From positions 1 to 64,000 of the forward strand of contig CAZEZF010000001.1 in NCBI GenBank assembly GCA_964516495.1: 64,000 bases of DNA, given 5' to 3'. The notes under the pieces are model-generated. The model was not told the origin of the DNA. It saw only the letters and a list, made by a program, of their open reading frames with translations, and made no database searches. Shown piece after piece: positions 34,551 to 43,109 of the stretch. Position numbers and translations under genes: made by a program. This stretch comes from JAPPFW01 sp964516495. Its GTDB lineage: Bacteria; Actinomycetota; Acidimicrobiia; Spongiisociales; Spongiisociaceae. Position 1 is the stretch's first letter; each line of letters opens with the position of its first letter.

Positions 34551-35906
34551 TCACAGCCCGGCTATCAAATGATCCACCCGCTTGTCCGTGGATTGGAAAG
34601 GGTCCTTGCAGAGAACCGTTCGCTGTGCTTGATCGTTGAGTTTGAGGTGAACCCAATCCACGGTGAAGTCCCTCTTTCTTGCCTTGGCCGCCGCGATGAA
34701 CTCTCCTCGCAACCGAGCCCGGGTTGTCTGAGGAGGTTTACTCATGGCCGTAGCAATCGTGGCGTTGGTGACGATCCTGTCTACGAGTCCCTTCCTGGCC
34801 AGCAGGTAGTAGAGACCCCTCGCCTGCGTGACATCGTGATAGCTGAGATCCACCAACATTACCCGTGGGTGCGATAGGTTGAGTTCGTGCCGGCGACGGT
34901 AGCGTTCGATGAGTTGGTACTTGGTAACCCAGTCGATCTCGCGGTGCAGGGACAGCGGGTTCGTCTCCAACCCGGACAACAGATGTTCCCACATGGCGAC
35001 CGCCCGTTCGATCTGAGGATGGAATCCGGGTCTTCTACCGTACCTGATTACCCGGTCCAGGTATTCCCACTGGATGTCCAGCGCCGATAGTTCACGACCG
35101 TTGGCGAGATCGACCTTGCGGCGGCAGGTAGGGTCCTGACTGATCTGGCGGATAGCCCGAATAGGGTTGGCTAGGGTCATGTCTCTGAAGACGACGCCCG
35201 TCTCGATCATTTCGAGGAGCGCCGCGGTCGTACCGACCTTCACATAGGTCGCGTACTCACTCATGTTCGAGTCACCGGCTATCACATGTAGCCGACGGTA
35301 CTTCTCGGCGTCGGCATGAGGCTCATCCCGTGTGTTGATGATGGGCCGTGACCTGGTGGTGGCTGACGATACGCCTTCCCAGATGTGGTCGGCTCGTTGC
35401 GAGATCGAATAGATCGGCCCGCGCGCTGTCTGGAGAAGCTTGCCCGCCCCGGAGAATATCTGTCGGGTTACCAGGAACGGGATGAGAATATCCAGCATCT
35501 TCTGGAAGTCACCCTCACGGGGCACCAGGTAGTTTTCATGGCATCCGTAGGAGTTTCCTGCCGAGTCGGTGTTGTTCTTGTAGAGGTAGATGTCGCCCCT
35601 GATGCCCTCCTCGCGGAGGCGTTGCTCCGCGATACGCTGTAGGTTGGCGATGATTCTCTCGCCCGCCTTGTCATGGGCGACGAGTTCGATGAGCTTGTCG
35701 CACTCCGGGGTTGCGTACTCGGGATGGCTCCCTACATCCAGGTAGAGACGGGCGCCGTTTTCGAGGAATACGTTCGAAGACCTGCCCCATGACACCACGT
35801 TCCGAAAGAGGTAACGAGCAACCTCATCGGGGCTGAGTCGTCTTTGGCCCCGGAGGGCGCATGTAATACCGAACTCGTTCTCGATCCCGAAGATGCGACG
35901 TTTCAC
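34551..35906 (-). CDS. pafA: Pup-protein ligase PafA
   Basis: PafA joins the C-terminal Glu of Pup to substrate lysines using ATP. The 451-residue protein begins MKRRIFGIENEFGITCALRG with the Mg/ATP Glu motif, then GARLYLDVGSHPEYATPECD and YLYKNNTDSAGNSYGCHENYL, all shared with the glutamine-synthetase-like Pup ligase fold. It is a homologue of Dop in the same locus; the shorter N-terminus identifies PafA. Confidence 0.96.
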   Translation of the reverse strand: MKRRIFGIENEFGITCALRGQRRLSPDEVARYLFRNVVSWGRSSNVFLENGARLYLDVGSHPEYATPECDKLIELVAHDKAGERIIANLQRIAEQRLREEGIRGDIYLYKNNTDSAGNSYGCHENYLVPREGDFQKMLDILIPFLVTRQIFSGAGKLLQTARGPIYSISQRADHIWEGVSSATTRSRPIINTRDEPHADAEKYRRLHVIAGDSNMSEYATYVKVGTTAALLEMIETGVVFRDMTLANPIRAIRQISQDPTCRRKVDLANGRELSALDIQWEYLDRVIRYGRRPGFHPQIERAVAMWEHLLSGLETNPLSLHREIDWVTKYQLIERYRRRHELNLSHPRVMLVDLSYHDVTQARGLYYLLARKGLVDRIVTNATIATAMSKPPQTTRARLRGEFIAAAKARKRDFTVDWVHLKLNDQAQRTVLCKDPFQSTDKRVDHLIAGL

Positions 35907-35964
35907 CTACACAGGGTAGTGCGCCCGCATCGGCGCCAAGACAAGACCCGCTGTAAGAGCGATG

Positions 35965-36017
35965 CCGGTCGCCGGTCTCTTCCTGGCCGACGACGCGTAG
36001 GCAGGTCCGGCGACCGG
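35965..36017. promoter_or_regulatory. 11-bp perfect inverted repeat between prcA and pafA
   Basis: CCGGTCGCCGG (35965-35975) and CCGGCGACCGG (36007-36017) are exact inverses separated by 31 bases, in the 135-base gap after prcA and before pafA. No T-run follows, so it may be an RNA-stability or attenuation hairpin rather than a terminator. Confidence 0.45.
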
Positions 36018-36041
36018 GCTTGGGGTCCGGAAGGACTCAGC

Positions 36042-36710
36042 TCATATGGTCGCCAACTGCTCTTTCGGAAGTCGGCGGAACCGGCGATTGTCCAGTCCCC
36101 GGTCGAGAAGAGCTCCCTCCCATCCGTCGATGTTCCGGTCCTCTACTGTCCGGAAGGCCTCGGCCGCGATCCCCAGCGCCTCGTCCAGCGTCGGCGTCCC
36201 GTCGTAGCTCTCACCCAGCTTCTGAGTCAGAGCTTCCGACTTGCCTCCGATCGCCGTATAGCCGCTCGTGTCATAGAGGGTTCCATCGTAGGTCACCCTG
36301 AAGAGCCGGTCCTCCCCGACCGTTCGGGCGACTTCCACTAGGAGGACTTCCACTTCGAAGGGTTTGGGTCCCTGAACGAATATGTTTCCCAGCGTCTGGG
36401 AGAAGGCGGACGCCAGGCTTTTGGCGGTAACGTCCTCACGTCCGTACTGGTAGCCCTTCACATCCGCGTAGCGGATACCGGCCACCCGTAGGGATTCGAA
36501 CTCGTTGTACTTGCCTACCCCGGCGAATGCGATACGGTCATAGATCTCCGAGATCTTTGTCAGGGTCCGGCTGGGATTCTCAGCCAGAATCAGAACCCCC
36601 TCCCGGGTTTCGAGGGCGACGATGGAACGACCGCGGGCGATACCCTTCCGAGCGTATTCGGCTCGGTCCTTTACCAGTTGTTCCGGGGGTACATAGAAAG
36701 GTAGGGTCAT
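36042..36710 (-). CDS. prcA: 20S proteasome alpha subunit
   Basis: The 222-residue PrcA forms the outer rings and gate of the 20S core. It starts MTLPFYVPPEQLVKDRAEYARKGIARGRSIVAL, the actinobacterial gating N-terminus, with conserved RIAFAGVGKYNEFESLR. It overlaps prcB by four bases. It lacks the long charged C-terminal tail of some homologues. Confidence 0.96.
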   Translation of the reverse strand: MTLPFYVPPEQLVKDRAEYARKGIARGRSIVALETREGVLILAENPSRTLTKISEIYDRIAFAGVGKYNEFESLRVAGIRYADVKGYQYGREDVTAKSLASAFSQTLGNIFVQGPKPFEVEVLLVEVARTVGEDRLFRVTYDGTLYDTSGYTAIGGKSEALTQKLGESYDGTPTLDEALGIAAEAFRTVEDRNIDGWEGALLDRGLDNRRFRRLPKEQLATI

Positions 36711-37498
36711 CGCGCCTTCTCCAAGGCGCGCTCAGCGGAGGCGGCCACGTCCGCATCATCGACTTCTTCGAATCCATCGCGGTCTACCGTAACCACATTG
36801 GGATAGATCCCTCGTCTCAGGTCGGGTCCCCCGGTGGCAAGATCCTGCTCGGACGCCGCGACCAAGGCTTCGACGGCATGGTCGACAGCTTCTTCCCGGT
36901 TGGAGTCGGGTCGGAAGACCGTACGTAGGTAGGAGCGCGCTTCCCGACTTCCGGATCCTGCCGCGCCGAACTCGTGTTCCTCGTAGCGTCCTCCTACCGC
37001 GTCAAAGGTGAAGACATGTCCGGATTCCCGATCGGGTTCGACCCCGCAGAAGATCGGTATGACTATGAATCCCCGCAGGGCCAGGGGTAACTGGGTGCGA
37101 ACCATGCGGGCCAAATAGTTGGCCTTCCCGTCAAGACTGAGGCGAACCCCCTCCAGTTTCTCGTAGTGCTCGAGTTCGGTTTGGAAGAGCCGGATCATCT
37201 CGATCGCCAGACCTGCGGTACCGGAGATCGCTACCGCCGAGTATTTGTCGGCCGAGAAGACCTTCTGGATTCGGCGGTGCGAGACATCGTATCCGGCGGT
37301 GGCTTGGCGGTCGCCGACCATAACCACTCCCCCCTCGTAGCGGATCGCGATAACGGTTGTGGCTTCCGGACTCGGCAGCGACGAAGAGAGGCCGTCCGAG
37401 GGAACCGACCAGCGTGGCGCCAAGTCGAGCGAGCGGACCAGGTCGGTGAAGCCGAAGCCGAGGGTCGGGGCGTGCAGGGGGAGCGGTGATCCGTTCAT
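36707..37498 (-). CDS. prcB: 20S proteasome beta subunit
   Basis: PrcB is the catalytic subunit. The 263-residue precursor has a propeptide of about 46 residues; autocleavage before Thr47 in EA-TTVIAIRYEGGVVMVGDRQAT would expose the nucleophile. The conserved SGTAGLAIEMIRLFQTELEHYEKLEG segment follows. It overlaps pup by four bases upstream and prcA downstream. Confidence 0.96.
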   Translation of the reverse strand: MNGSPLPLHAPTLGFGFTDLVRSLDLAPRWSVPSDGLSSSLPSPEATTVIAIRYEGGVVMVGDRQATAGYDVSHRRIQKVFSADKYSAVAISGTAGLAIEMIRLFQTELEHYEKLEGVRLSLDGKANYLARMVRTQLPLALRGFIVIPIFCGVEPDRESGHVFTFDAVGGRYEEHEFGAAGSGSREARSYLRTVFRPDSNREEAVDHAVEALVAASEQDLATGGPDLRRGIYPNVVTVDRDGFEEVDDADVAASAERALEKAR

Positions 37499-37680
37499 TC
37501 GCCCCCCTTCTGGACGTAGTTCTTTACGAACTCCTCGGCGTTTTCTTCCAGCACCGAATCGATCTCATCCAAAAGGGCGTCGATTTCGGTTGCAGCCGCT
37601 CTGTCCGATCTGCTTGGCGTCTTTTCGTAGGTTGGTTGGTCTTGTGGACTACGATCCACCTGCCGACGCTCCTGTGCCAT
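37495..37680 (-). CDS. pup: prokaryotic ubiquitin-like protein Pup
   Basis: The 61-residue modifier is disordered at its N-terminus and has the helix EIDALLDEIDSVLEENAEEFVKNYV that binds the ARC coiled coil. It ends QKGGE. A terminal Glu rather than the mycobacterial Gln means it needs no deamidation before PafA can use it. ATG 37678-37680 was chosen; a preceding in-frame Met codon lies at 37683. Confidence 0.95.
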   Translation of the reverse strand: MAQERRQVDRSPQDQPTYEKTPSRSDRAAATEIDALLDEIDSVLEENAEEFVKNYVQKGGE

Positions 37681-37766
37681 CATCTCCTCCTAGAACGAAC
37701 CGCATGCCTGTTCATTGCTCATGCTTAAATGTCAAATCCCCTGCGGGGTGATTGCTACTTGCGGTC

Positions 37767-39245
37767 TCAACCGCCTTCCAGTGCCGCGATTAGGTCGGTT
37801 GCCTCCGGTGAGGCTTCCAGCAAGTCCTCAACCAAGGCCTTGCTTCCCCGCAGCGGTTCCATCATAGGCACGCGTTTGAGAGGTTCCTCCCCCACGTCGA
37901 ACACCAAGGAGTCCCAGTTGGCGGCTACCAGCGCCTGTGCGTAACGCTTCACGCAACGACCTCTGAAGTAGGCTCGCGTGTCGGTTGGTGGTTCGGTTAC
38001 GGCGTAATCAAGGTTTTCGTCGGTGAATAGGCGTTTTAACGCACCGGCCCGCTCCAAGCGGTAGGCGAGGCCCTTGCTCGGTTCGATGTCATGGTATTGG
38101 AGGGCCGCCATGGCCAGCTTCGGGTCTTTCCAGTCGAGCCGATCACGGTTGCGAAAAGCGTTGAGCATACGCAACTTTGCGGTCCAGTCGAGCCGATCAG
38201 CGGTTTTCATCGGATCTGTCTCCAGACCTTCGAGTACGCTTTCCCACTCCTCGATCACGCTCTTCCATGCCGTATCGGGAAAATGTTGAGCAGCATATTC
38301 CGACATCCATTCGAAGTATCGGATTTGTATTTCCAGCGCGGTGGCCGAAGATCCATCCGCCATCGGCAACGCTTGTGACATGGAGATGTCATGGCTGATA
38401 CGCCATGCGGCGCCGACCGGATCGGCAAGTTCCAGAGAGTCGGGTATGGCCCTGTCTTCGATTGCGGAGAGCAGGAGCGAGGTGGTTCCGAGCTTGATGA
38501 GGGTCTGCACTTCGGACATGTTGGCGTCGCCGATAATTACATGGAATCGTCGATACTTGGTGGGCTCGCCATGTGGCTCATCCCGGGTGTTGATGATCGG
38601 TCGTTTAAGGGTTGTCTCAAGCCCCACCTCTTCTTCGAAGAAGTCCGCCCGCTGCGTTATCTGGTAGAGGGTCGAAGGTCGGCCATTCTCTGAACCCAGT
38701 TTGCCGGAACCGGTGAATATCTGCCGGGTCACCAACCAGGTGGTGGCATAACGGATGAGGGAAGAGAACGGCAGACGGCGCGAAAGCAGGTAGTTCTCGT
38801 GGTAACCGTAGGAGTTGCCCTTACCATCACTGTTGTTCTTATGGATGTACAGGTGTTGTCCGGGACGCAGGATGCGCCGGACAGAACGCGCCGCCGCGGC
38901 GGCGACCCTTTCCCCCGCCTTGTCGTAGAGGGCTGCCTGCCATGGATCAGAGCACTCGGGGCTCGAGTATTCGGGATGGGCGTGATCGACGTAGAAGCGG
39001 GCTCCGTTGGAAAGAACCACGTTTACCAGGCTGCTGTCCACCTCGCCTACCCCGAACGTTTCGTGACCGAAGCCTCGGGCGTCCCGTTCCGGGGTTTCCT
39101 CATCGAATGACCACTGCACCCGCGCCTGACCACCCTGATAGGAATTGACCACCAGCGAGGAGGCGATGGTCGGGTTGAAGTCGGGCTGGTTACGGACCGT
39201 GATCCCGAACTCGGTCTCGGTGCCGATAACGCTGGGGATTGCCAT
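37767..39245 (-). CDS. dop: Pup deamidase/depupylase Dop
   Basis: Dop removes Pup from substrates and, where Pup ends in Gln, deamidates it. The 492-residue protein starts at ATG 39243-39245 (MAIPSVIGTETEFGITVRNQ), immediately after the arc stop; longer frames run into arc. Conserved GARFYVDHAHPEYSSPEC, HKNNSDGKGNSYGYHENYL and the Dop-loop region are present. As Pup here ends in Glu, Dop likely acts only as depupylase. Confidence 0.95.
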   Translation of the reverse strand: MAIPSVIGTETEFGITVRNQPDFNPTIASSLVVNSYQGGQARVQWSFDEETPERDARGFGHETFGVGEVDSSLVNVVLSNGARFYVDHAHPEYSSPECSDPWQAALYDKAGERVAAAAARSVRRILRPGQHLYIHKNNSDGKGNSYGYHENYLLSRRLPFSSLIRYATTWLVTRQIFTGSGKLGSENGRPSTLYQITQRADFFEEEVGLETTLKRPIINTRDEPHGEPTKYRRFHVIIGDANMSEVQTLIKLGTTSLLLSAIEDRAIPDSLELADPVGAAWRISHDISMSQALPMADGSSATALEIQIRYFEWMSEYAAQHFPDTAWKSVIEEWESVLEGLETDPMKTADRLDWTAKLRMLNAFRNRDRLDWKDPKLAMAALQYHDIEPSKGLAYRLERAGALKRLFTDENLDYAVTEPPTDTRAYFRGRCVKRYAQALVAANWDSLVFDVGEEPLKRVPMMEPLRGSKALVEDLLEASPEATDLIAALEGG

Positions 39246-39247
39246 TC

Positions 39248-40987
39248 CTACAAGTACTGACCGGTTCCAACCGCTTCCACGGTTCGCGATTCGTCCTCGC
39301 CCTCGATCAGGGTTCGAACGTAGACAATCCTTTCCCCCTTCTTGCCCGATATCTTTGCCCAATCGTCCGGGTTCGTGGTGTTGGGAAGATCTTCATGTTC
39401 CCGGAACTCCTGTTTGATACCCATCAGGATGTCAGTGGTCTTGATACCTCCGGGTTCACCCGCAATCTGTCGCTTGATGGCGGCCTTCTTGGCCCTGCGG
39501 ACGATGTTCTCGATCATGGCGCCCGACGAGAAGTCTCGGAAGTACAACACCTCCCGGTCTCCGTTCTGGTAGGTGACTTCCAGAAAGCGGTTCTCGTCGC
39601 TACCCGAGTACATGGCGGCCACCACCCGTTCGACCATCTCCTCCACCAGTCCTTCACGGTCGCCGCCTACCCTGTCGAGGGCCTCGTAGTCAAGCGGCAG
39701 GTCCGGGTCGAGGTATATCCTGAAGATCTGTTTGGCGGCCGCGGCGTTCGGCCGGGCAATCTTGATCTTGACATCGAGTCGGCCGGGACGCAGTATCGCC
39801 GGGTCGATCAAGTCCTCCCGGTTGGAGGCCCCGATAACGATCACGTTCTTGAGAAGCTCCACCCCGTCTAGTTCGGAAAGCAACTGGGGAACTATGGTCG
39901 ACTCGACGTCGGATGAGATTCCACTACCCCGGGTGCGGAAGAGGGAGTCCATCTCGTCGAAAAAGACTATTACCGGTACGCCTTCATCCGCCTTTTCCTT
40001 GGCGCGCTGGAAGATGAGCCTTATCTGGCGTTCTGTCTCTCCGACATACTTGTTGAGCAGCTCGGGTCCCTTGATGTTAAGGAAATAAGATCGGGCGTCC
40101 TGCCGTCCGACGCGTTCCGATACCGCCTCGGCGAGACTGTTGGCTACCGCCTTGGCGATCAGGGTCTTGCCGCACCCCGGAGGTCCGTAGAGGAGGACAC
40201 CCTTCGGGGCCACCAGTCCGTACTCATCGAACAGGTCGCGGTGTACATACGGGAGTTCCACCGCATCTCGGATGGCTTCGATCTGGTCTCTGAGGCCCCC
40301 CACGTCATCGTATGTGACGTCCGGTACCTCTTCGAGTACCAAGTCCTCCACCTCCGGTCGGATCAGCTTCTCGTAAGCCAATCCGGCCCGGGGATCGATG
40401 CGGATGTGGTCACCGTTCCTCAAATGGACGCCGACCAGAGGACCGGCTATTTCGACCACCTGCTCTTCATCGCCCTGGGAAAGGACGAGCAGTCGGTCGT
40501 CGCCGAGAGTCTCCTTGATTGACACGACCTGACCCAGGCGATCGAAGTCCCGCACCTCGACAATGTTCATCGAATCGTTGACAAGTACTTGTTGCCCTCG
40601 CTGGAGTTGCTTGATCTCGATAGAGGGCTGTGCGTTGACGCGCATCCGGCGTCCACCGCTTATGACGTCTACCGTGCTGTCGCTGTTTACCGCCAGAACC
40701 GTCGCGAACGGATTAGGTGCGTTGGTGAGCTTCTCTACTTCCTCGCGCAGCAGGGACAGCTGTTCACGGGCTTCCTCCAAGAGGGCAGCCAGTTTCTCGT
40801 TGTTCCGGGTGGCCTGAGTCAGTTGACCTTTGGTCTCGGCCAAGCGCGACTCCAGCAGCCGTACCCGGCGTGGGGAGTCCTGAAGGCGCCTGCGGAGTAT
40901 CGATACTTCGTCCTGGAGCGAATGCACCTGGCTTCGCATAGCGCCCAGTTGGCGCTCATATTCGTACTTTTCCCACTTATTGGGCAT
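39248..40987 (-). CDS. arc: proteasome-activating AAA ATPase (ARC/Mpa)
   Basis: The 579-residue hexameric unfoldase has an N-terminal coiled coil (about residues 10-95) that captures Pup, two OB domains (about 100-240), and an AAA domain with Walker A GPPGCGKT, Walker B VIVFFDEMD and arginine finger region RPGRLDVKI. The C-terminus GQYL carries the penultimate Tyr used to dock on the 20S core. It precedes dop. Confidence 0.96.
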   Translation of the reverse strand: MPNKWEKYEYERQLGAMRSQVHSLQDEVSILRRRLQDSPRRVRLLESRLAETKGQLTQATRNNEKLAALLEEAREQLSLLREEVEKLTNAPNPFATVLAVNSDSTVDVISGGRRMRVNAQPSIEIKQLQRGQQVLVNDSMNIVEVRDFDRLGQVVSIKETLGDDRLLVLSQGDEEQVVEIAGPLVGVHLRNGDHIRIDPRAGLAYEKLIRPEVEDLVLEEVPDVTYDDVGGLRDQIEAIRDAVELPYVHRDLFDEYGLVAPKGVLLYGPPGCGKTLIAKAVANSLAEAVSERVGRQDARSYFLNIKGPELLNKYVGETERQIRLIFQRAKEKADEGVPVIVFFDEMDSLFRTRGSGISSDVESTIVPQLLSELDGVELLKNVIVIGASNREDLIDPAILRPGRLDVKIKIARPNAAAAKQIFRIYLDPDLPLDYEALDRVGGDREGLVEEMVERVVAAMYSGSDENRFLEVTYQNGDREVLYFRDFSSGAMIENIVRRAKKAAIKRQIAGEPGGIKTTDILMGIKQEFREHEDLPNTTNPDDWAKISGKKGERIVYVRTLIEGEDESRTVEAVGTGQYL

Positions 40988-41059
40988 ACCGCCATCCGGT
41001 TGGTAGCCATCGCAGTATAAGAGGATTAACCGTCTTCGCCGCGGTGTTTTCAGAGTCGT

Positions 41060-41857
41060 TCAGTTGTCGGTGGGTTGGACGCATCTTCCTACCGTCAGAA
41101 AACCGGTGTGGCCCACCATCCCGTGGTCGGGCCGTACGGAACGACCCGTTATCCTCCAGGTGCGCAACAACACCTCGAAGGATTCCACGCTCACGAAACG
41201 GTTGGTGGATTCCATCGCCTTATGGAGTTGTTCCAACTGGGGAACGGTGGGCAGGTAACTGCAGAATACACCCCCTGAGCGGAGCGACTCGGTCACCGCG
41301 GGTATCAGTCTCCATGGTTCGGGTAGGTCCAGCACGAGGCGATCATGCGGGATCTCCGCCAGGGTTTCGCCGATGTCCCCTATTCTCAGATCGAGCCAGG
41401 CGGGAACCTCACCGAAGTATCGAACAACGTTCGACCTGCCACGGGTGGCGTGGTCCTTCCGGATTTCGTAGGAGATGACTTCGCCGGTCGGTCCGACCGC
41501 CCGGGCCAGCGCCAGGGTGAGAGCCCCCGATCCTGTTCCAGCCTCCACGACCGTGAGGCCCGGTCGTATGTCGGCGTACATCAGCACCGGTCCCAGATCC
41601 TTCGGGTAAATGACCTGTGCTCCCCTACGCATCTTGAGGATGTAGTCCCCGAGAAGCGGGCGGAGGGCGACCAGGGGCGAACCATTGGTCGAAAGAAAGG
41701 TGGTTCCGTCCGGGCTTCCGATCAACCGGGAGTGATCGAGGCTACCTTTGTGATAGCGGAACACTCCCGAGGCGCTGAGTTTGAGAAGGTACCTGCGGCC
41801 TCGATCATCGAGCAGCAGCGCAGGTTCCCCTTCCTCGAATAGCGGTCCGGAAACCAT
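41060..41857 (-). CDS. trmI: tRNA (adenine-N1-)-methyltransferase TrmI
   Basis: TrmI methylates A58 in the tRNA T loop. The 265-residue protein has a small N-terminal beta domain and a Rossmann domain with IYPKDLGPVLMYADIRPGLTVVEAGTGSGALTLALARAVG, then DRLVLDLPEPWRLIPAV. It lies upstream of arc, the usual position in the actinobacterial proteasome locus. Confidence 0.94.
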   Translation of the reverse strand: MVSGPLFEEGEPALLLDDRGRRYLLKLSASGVFRYHKGSLDHSRLIGSPDGTTFLSTNGSPLVALRPLLGDYILKMRRGAQVIYPKDLGPVLMYADIRPGLTVVEAGTGSGALTLALARAVGPTGEVISYEIRKDHATRGRSNVVRYFGEVPAWLDLRIGDIGETLAEIPHDRLVLDLPEPWRLIPAVTESLRSGGVFCSYLPTVPQLEQLHKAMESTNRFVSVESFEVLLRTWRITGRSVRPDHGMVGHTGFLTVGRCVQPTDN

Positions 41858-41860
41858 TTC

Positions 41861-41962
41861 TCAGGTGGAACCTATCGATAGAACTCCGGCCAGCAACGTT
41901 AGGACCATGCCTGCCACCGTAAACCAGACGACAATCTGTACCCATCTAGGAGTGCGTCTCAT
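41861..41962 (-). CDS. 33-residue membrane peptide upstream of trmI
   Basis: A tiny frame from ATG 41960-41962 to TGA 41861-41863 encodes MRRTPRWVQIVVWFTVAGMV followed by LTLLAGVLSIGST. The basic start and single hydrophobic helix make a clean one-pass membrane peptide. It ends three bases before the trmI start, so it would be translated with it. I recall similar short membrane proteins near this position in actinobacteria, but could not check. Confidence 0.55.
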   Translation of the reverse strand: MRRTPRWVQIVVWFTVAGMVLTLLAGVLSIGST

Positions 41963-42130
41963 GAGGTCCTACTTTAGGCGAGCGCCGAGCAAACGGTGAT
42001 CGGGTAGGTCCGATGCGCCCATGAGTGGCCGACTATGGAGTCGCTCGACCGGAGCGTCTCGGAAGCCGCTGACTGAGATCGTCCTTGTGGAAAAGACAGG
42101 ACGGACACCGGACCCGCTACTCTCGGTAGG

Positions 42131-42370
42131 ATGAAGTACGGGTATGGAGGAGGGATTATCAAAGGGATCGGTTATGTGCTGCGCGGGCTGGCGGCAGGTC
42201 GCAAAGTGCGTGTTCTCGTGGGAGTGGCCATGATCCTTATCCGCCTGATGGGCCGCTCTCGACGAACCGGAATTGCTCATCTGGTGCTTGAGAAGGGCCG
42301 GAGCGCGGCCTTCCGCGTCACGGGCCCCGGTTCTGATCCGGTCAGTTTCCGTGTAGACCGGACCGACTGA
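42131..42370 (+). CDS. hypothetical small basic protein
   Basis: A 79-residue frame with a Gly/basic N-terminus, a central apolar helix (VRVLVGVAMILIRLMG) and a C-terminal stretch LEKGRSAAFRVTGPGSDPVSFRV. A weak purine tract precedes the ATG. No family is recognised. It is divergent from the trmI group. A chance frame is possible. Confidence 0.35.
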   Translation: MKYGYGGGIIKGIGYVLRGLAAGRKVRVLVGVAMILIRLMGRSRRTGIAHLVLEKGRSAAFRVTGPGSDPVSFRVDRTD

Positions 42371-42477
42371 TCCGTTTGGCTACCGGATTATCGACCGATG
42401 TATGCGAGCGCCGAACCGGTGTCCGGAATCTTCATTTCTTGCATCGTGTGGGTCGGTGTCGTATCGGGCGGACCGAT

Positions 42478-42669
42478 CTATAGCCGATGGATCTCGATGC
42501 GGGCGCTCTTGCTTCTTCCTCGCCGTCGTCCGGCTAGATAGGCGACGGCCACCGCCGTCAGAATGCCGACAGTGGTTAAGGCGGCGGTTGATCGCACCGA
42601 TTCCCCGGCCTCGGTCAAGGCTTCCTCTATCTCTCTGGCCTTGGCCTCGATGGCGTCCCGGTCGATCAT
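42478..42669 (-). CDS. 63-residue membrane protein
   Basis: Starts at ATG 42667-42669, overlapping the stop of the gene upstream (ATGA). An N-terminal acidic amphipathic helix (DRDAIEAKAREIEEALTEAG) is followed by a hydrophobic helix (TVGILTAVAVAYLAG) and a basic tail RRRGRSKSAR. It is probably a partner of the holin-like protein with which it overlaps. Function unknown. Confidence 0.65.
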   Translation of the reverse strand: MIDRDAIEAKAREIEEALTEAGESVRSTAALTTVGILTAVAVAYLAGRRRGRSKSARIEIHRL

Positions 42670-42971
42670 GGAGTGGCCTTGGAGCGTGAGGCGATCTTTA
42701 TGATCGTAAACCCCATAACCAGCGCCGCCGCGGCGCCGATAATGTAGGCGAGGGCGCTCCACAGTATCTCGTCGGGTAGCAGGTCCGAGACCAGACGGAA
42801 CAAGGCAATTGTCATGAGTATCCACCCTATCGCGAAGAGAACCCCGCCCAGCAGGCTGTATCCGGCAAAGCGAGCGGTGCGTCGTAACGGGGCCAAAGCC
42901 TCCTGTTCGAGGTAGAGCTTCGACATCTCCCACAGCTCGGAGACCAGTCGGGGTATCTCACTTGTTTTCAC
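42666..42971 (-). CDS. phage holin-like (holin-X type) membrane protein
   Basis: A 101-residue protein from GTG 42969-42971 (KTSEIPRLVSELWEMSKLYLEQEALAPLRRTARF) with two hydrophobic hairpins (YSLLGGVLFAIGWILMTIALF and ILWSALAYIIGAAAALVMGFTII). This layout is typical of actinobacterial putative holin-X/phage holin superfamily proteins, which are chromosomal and not evidence of a prophage. Earlier in-frame codons are not conserved in appearance. Confidence 0.7.
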   Translation of the reverse strand: MKTSEIPRLVSELWEMSKLYLEQEALAPLRRTARFAGYSLLGGVLFAIGWILMTIALFRLVSDLLPDEILWSALAYIIGAAAALVMGFTIIKIASRSKATP

Positions 42972-43109
42972 AGAACACCCGCGCTTAACACCGGTTGACT
43001 CATCGGATCCGCCCGGGACTCCCACAGGTTGTCCGCTGTCCGCATCCCGGCCGGTGGCCCGCCGTCCCCCTGCCGAGCAGGCTATTGGCGGCCGATCCAT
43101 TTCATTACT

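Noticed and set aside
42666..42971. Prophage, because of a holin-like protein
   Set aside because: No other phage genes; holin-X-like proteins are common chromosomal membrane proteins in actinobacteria.
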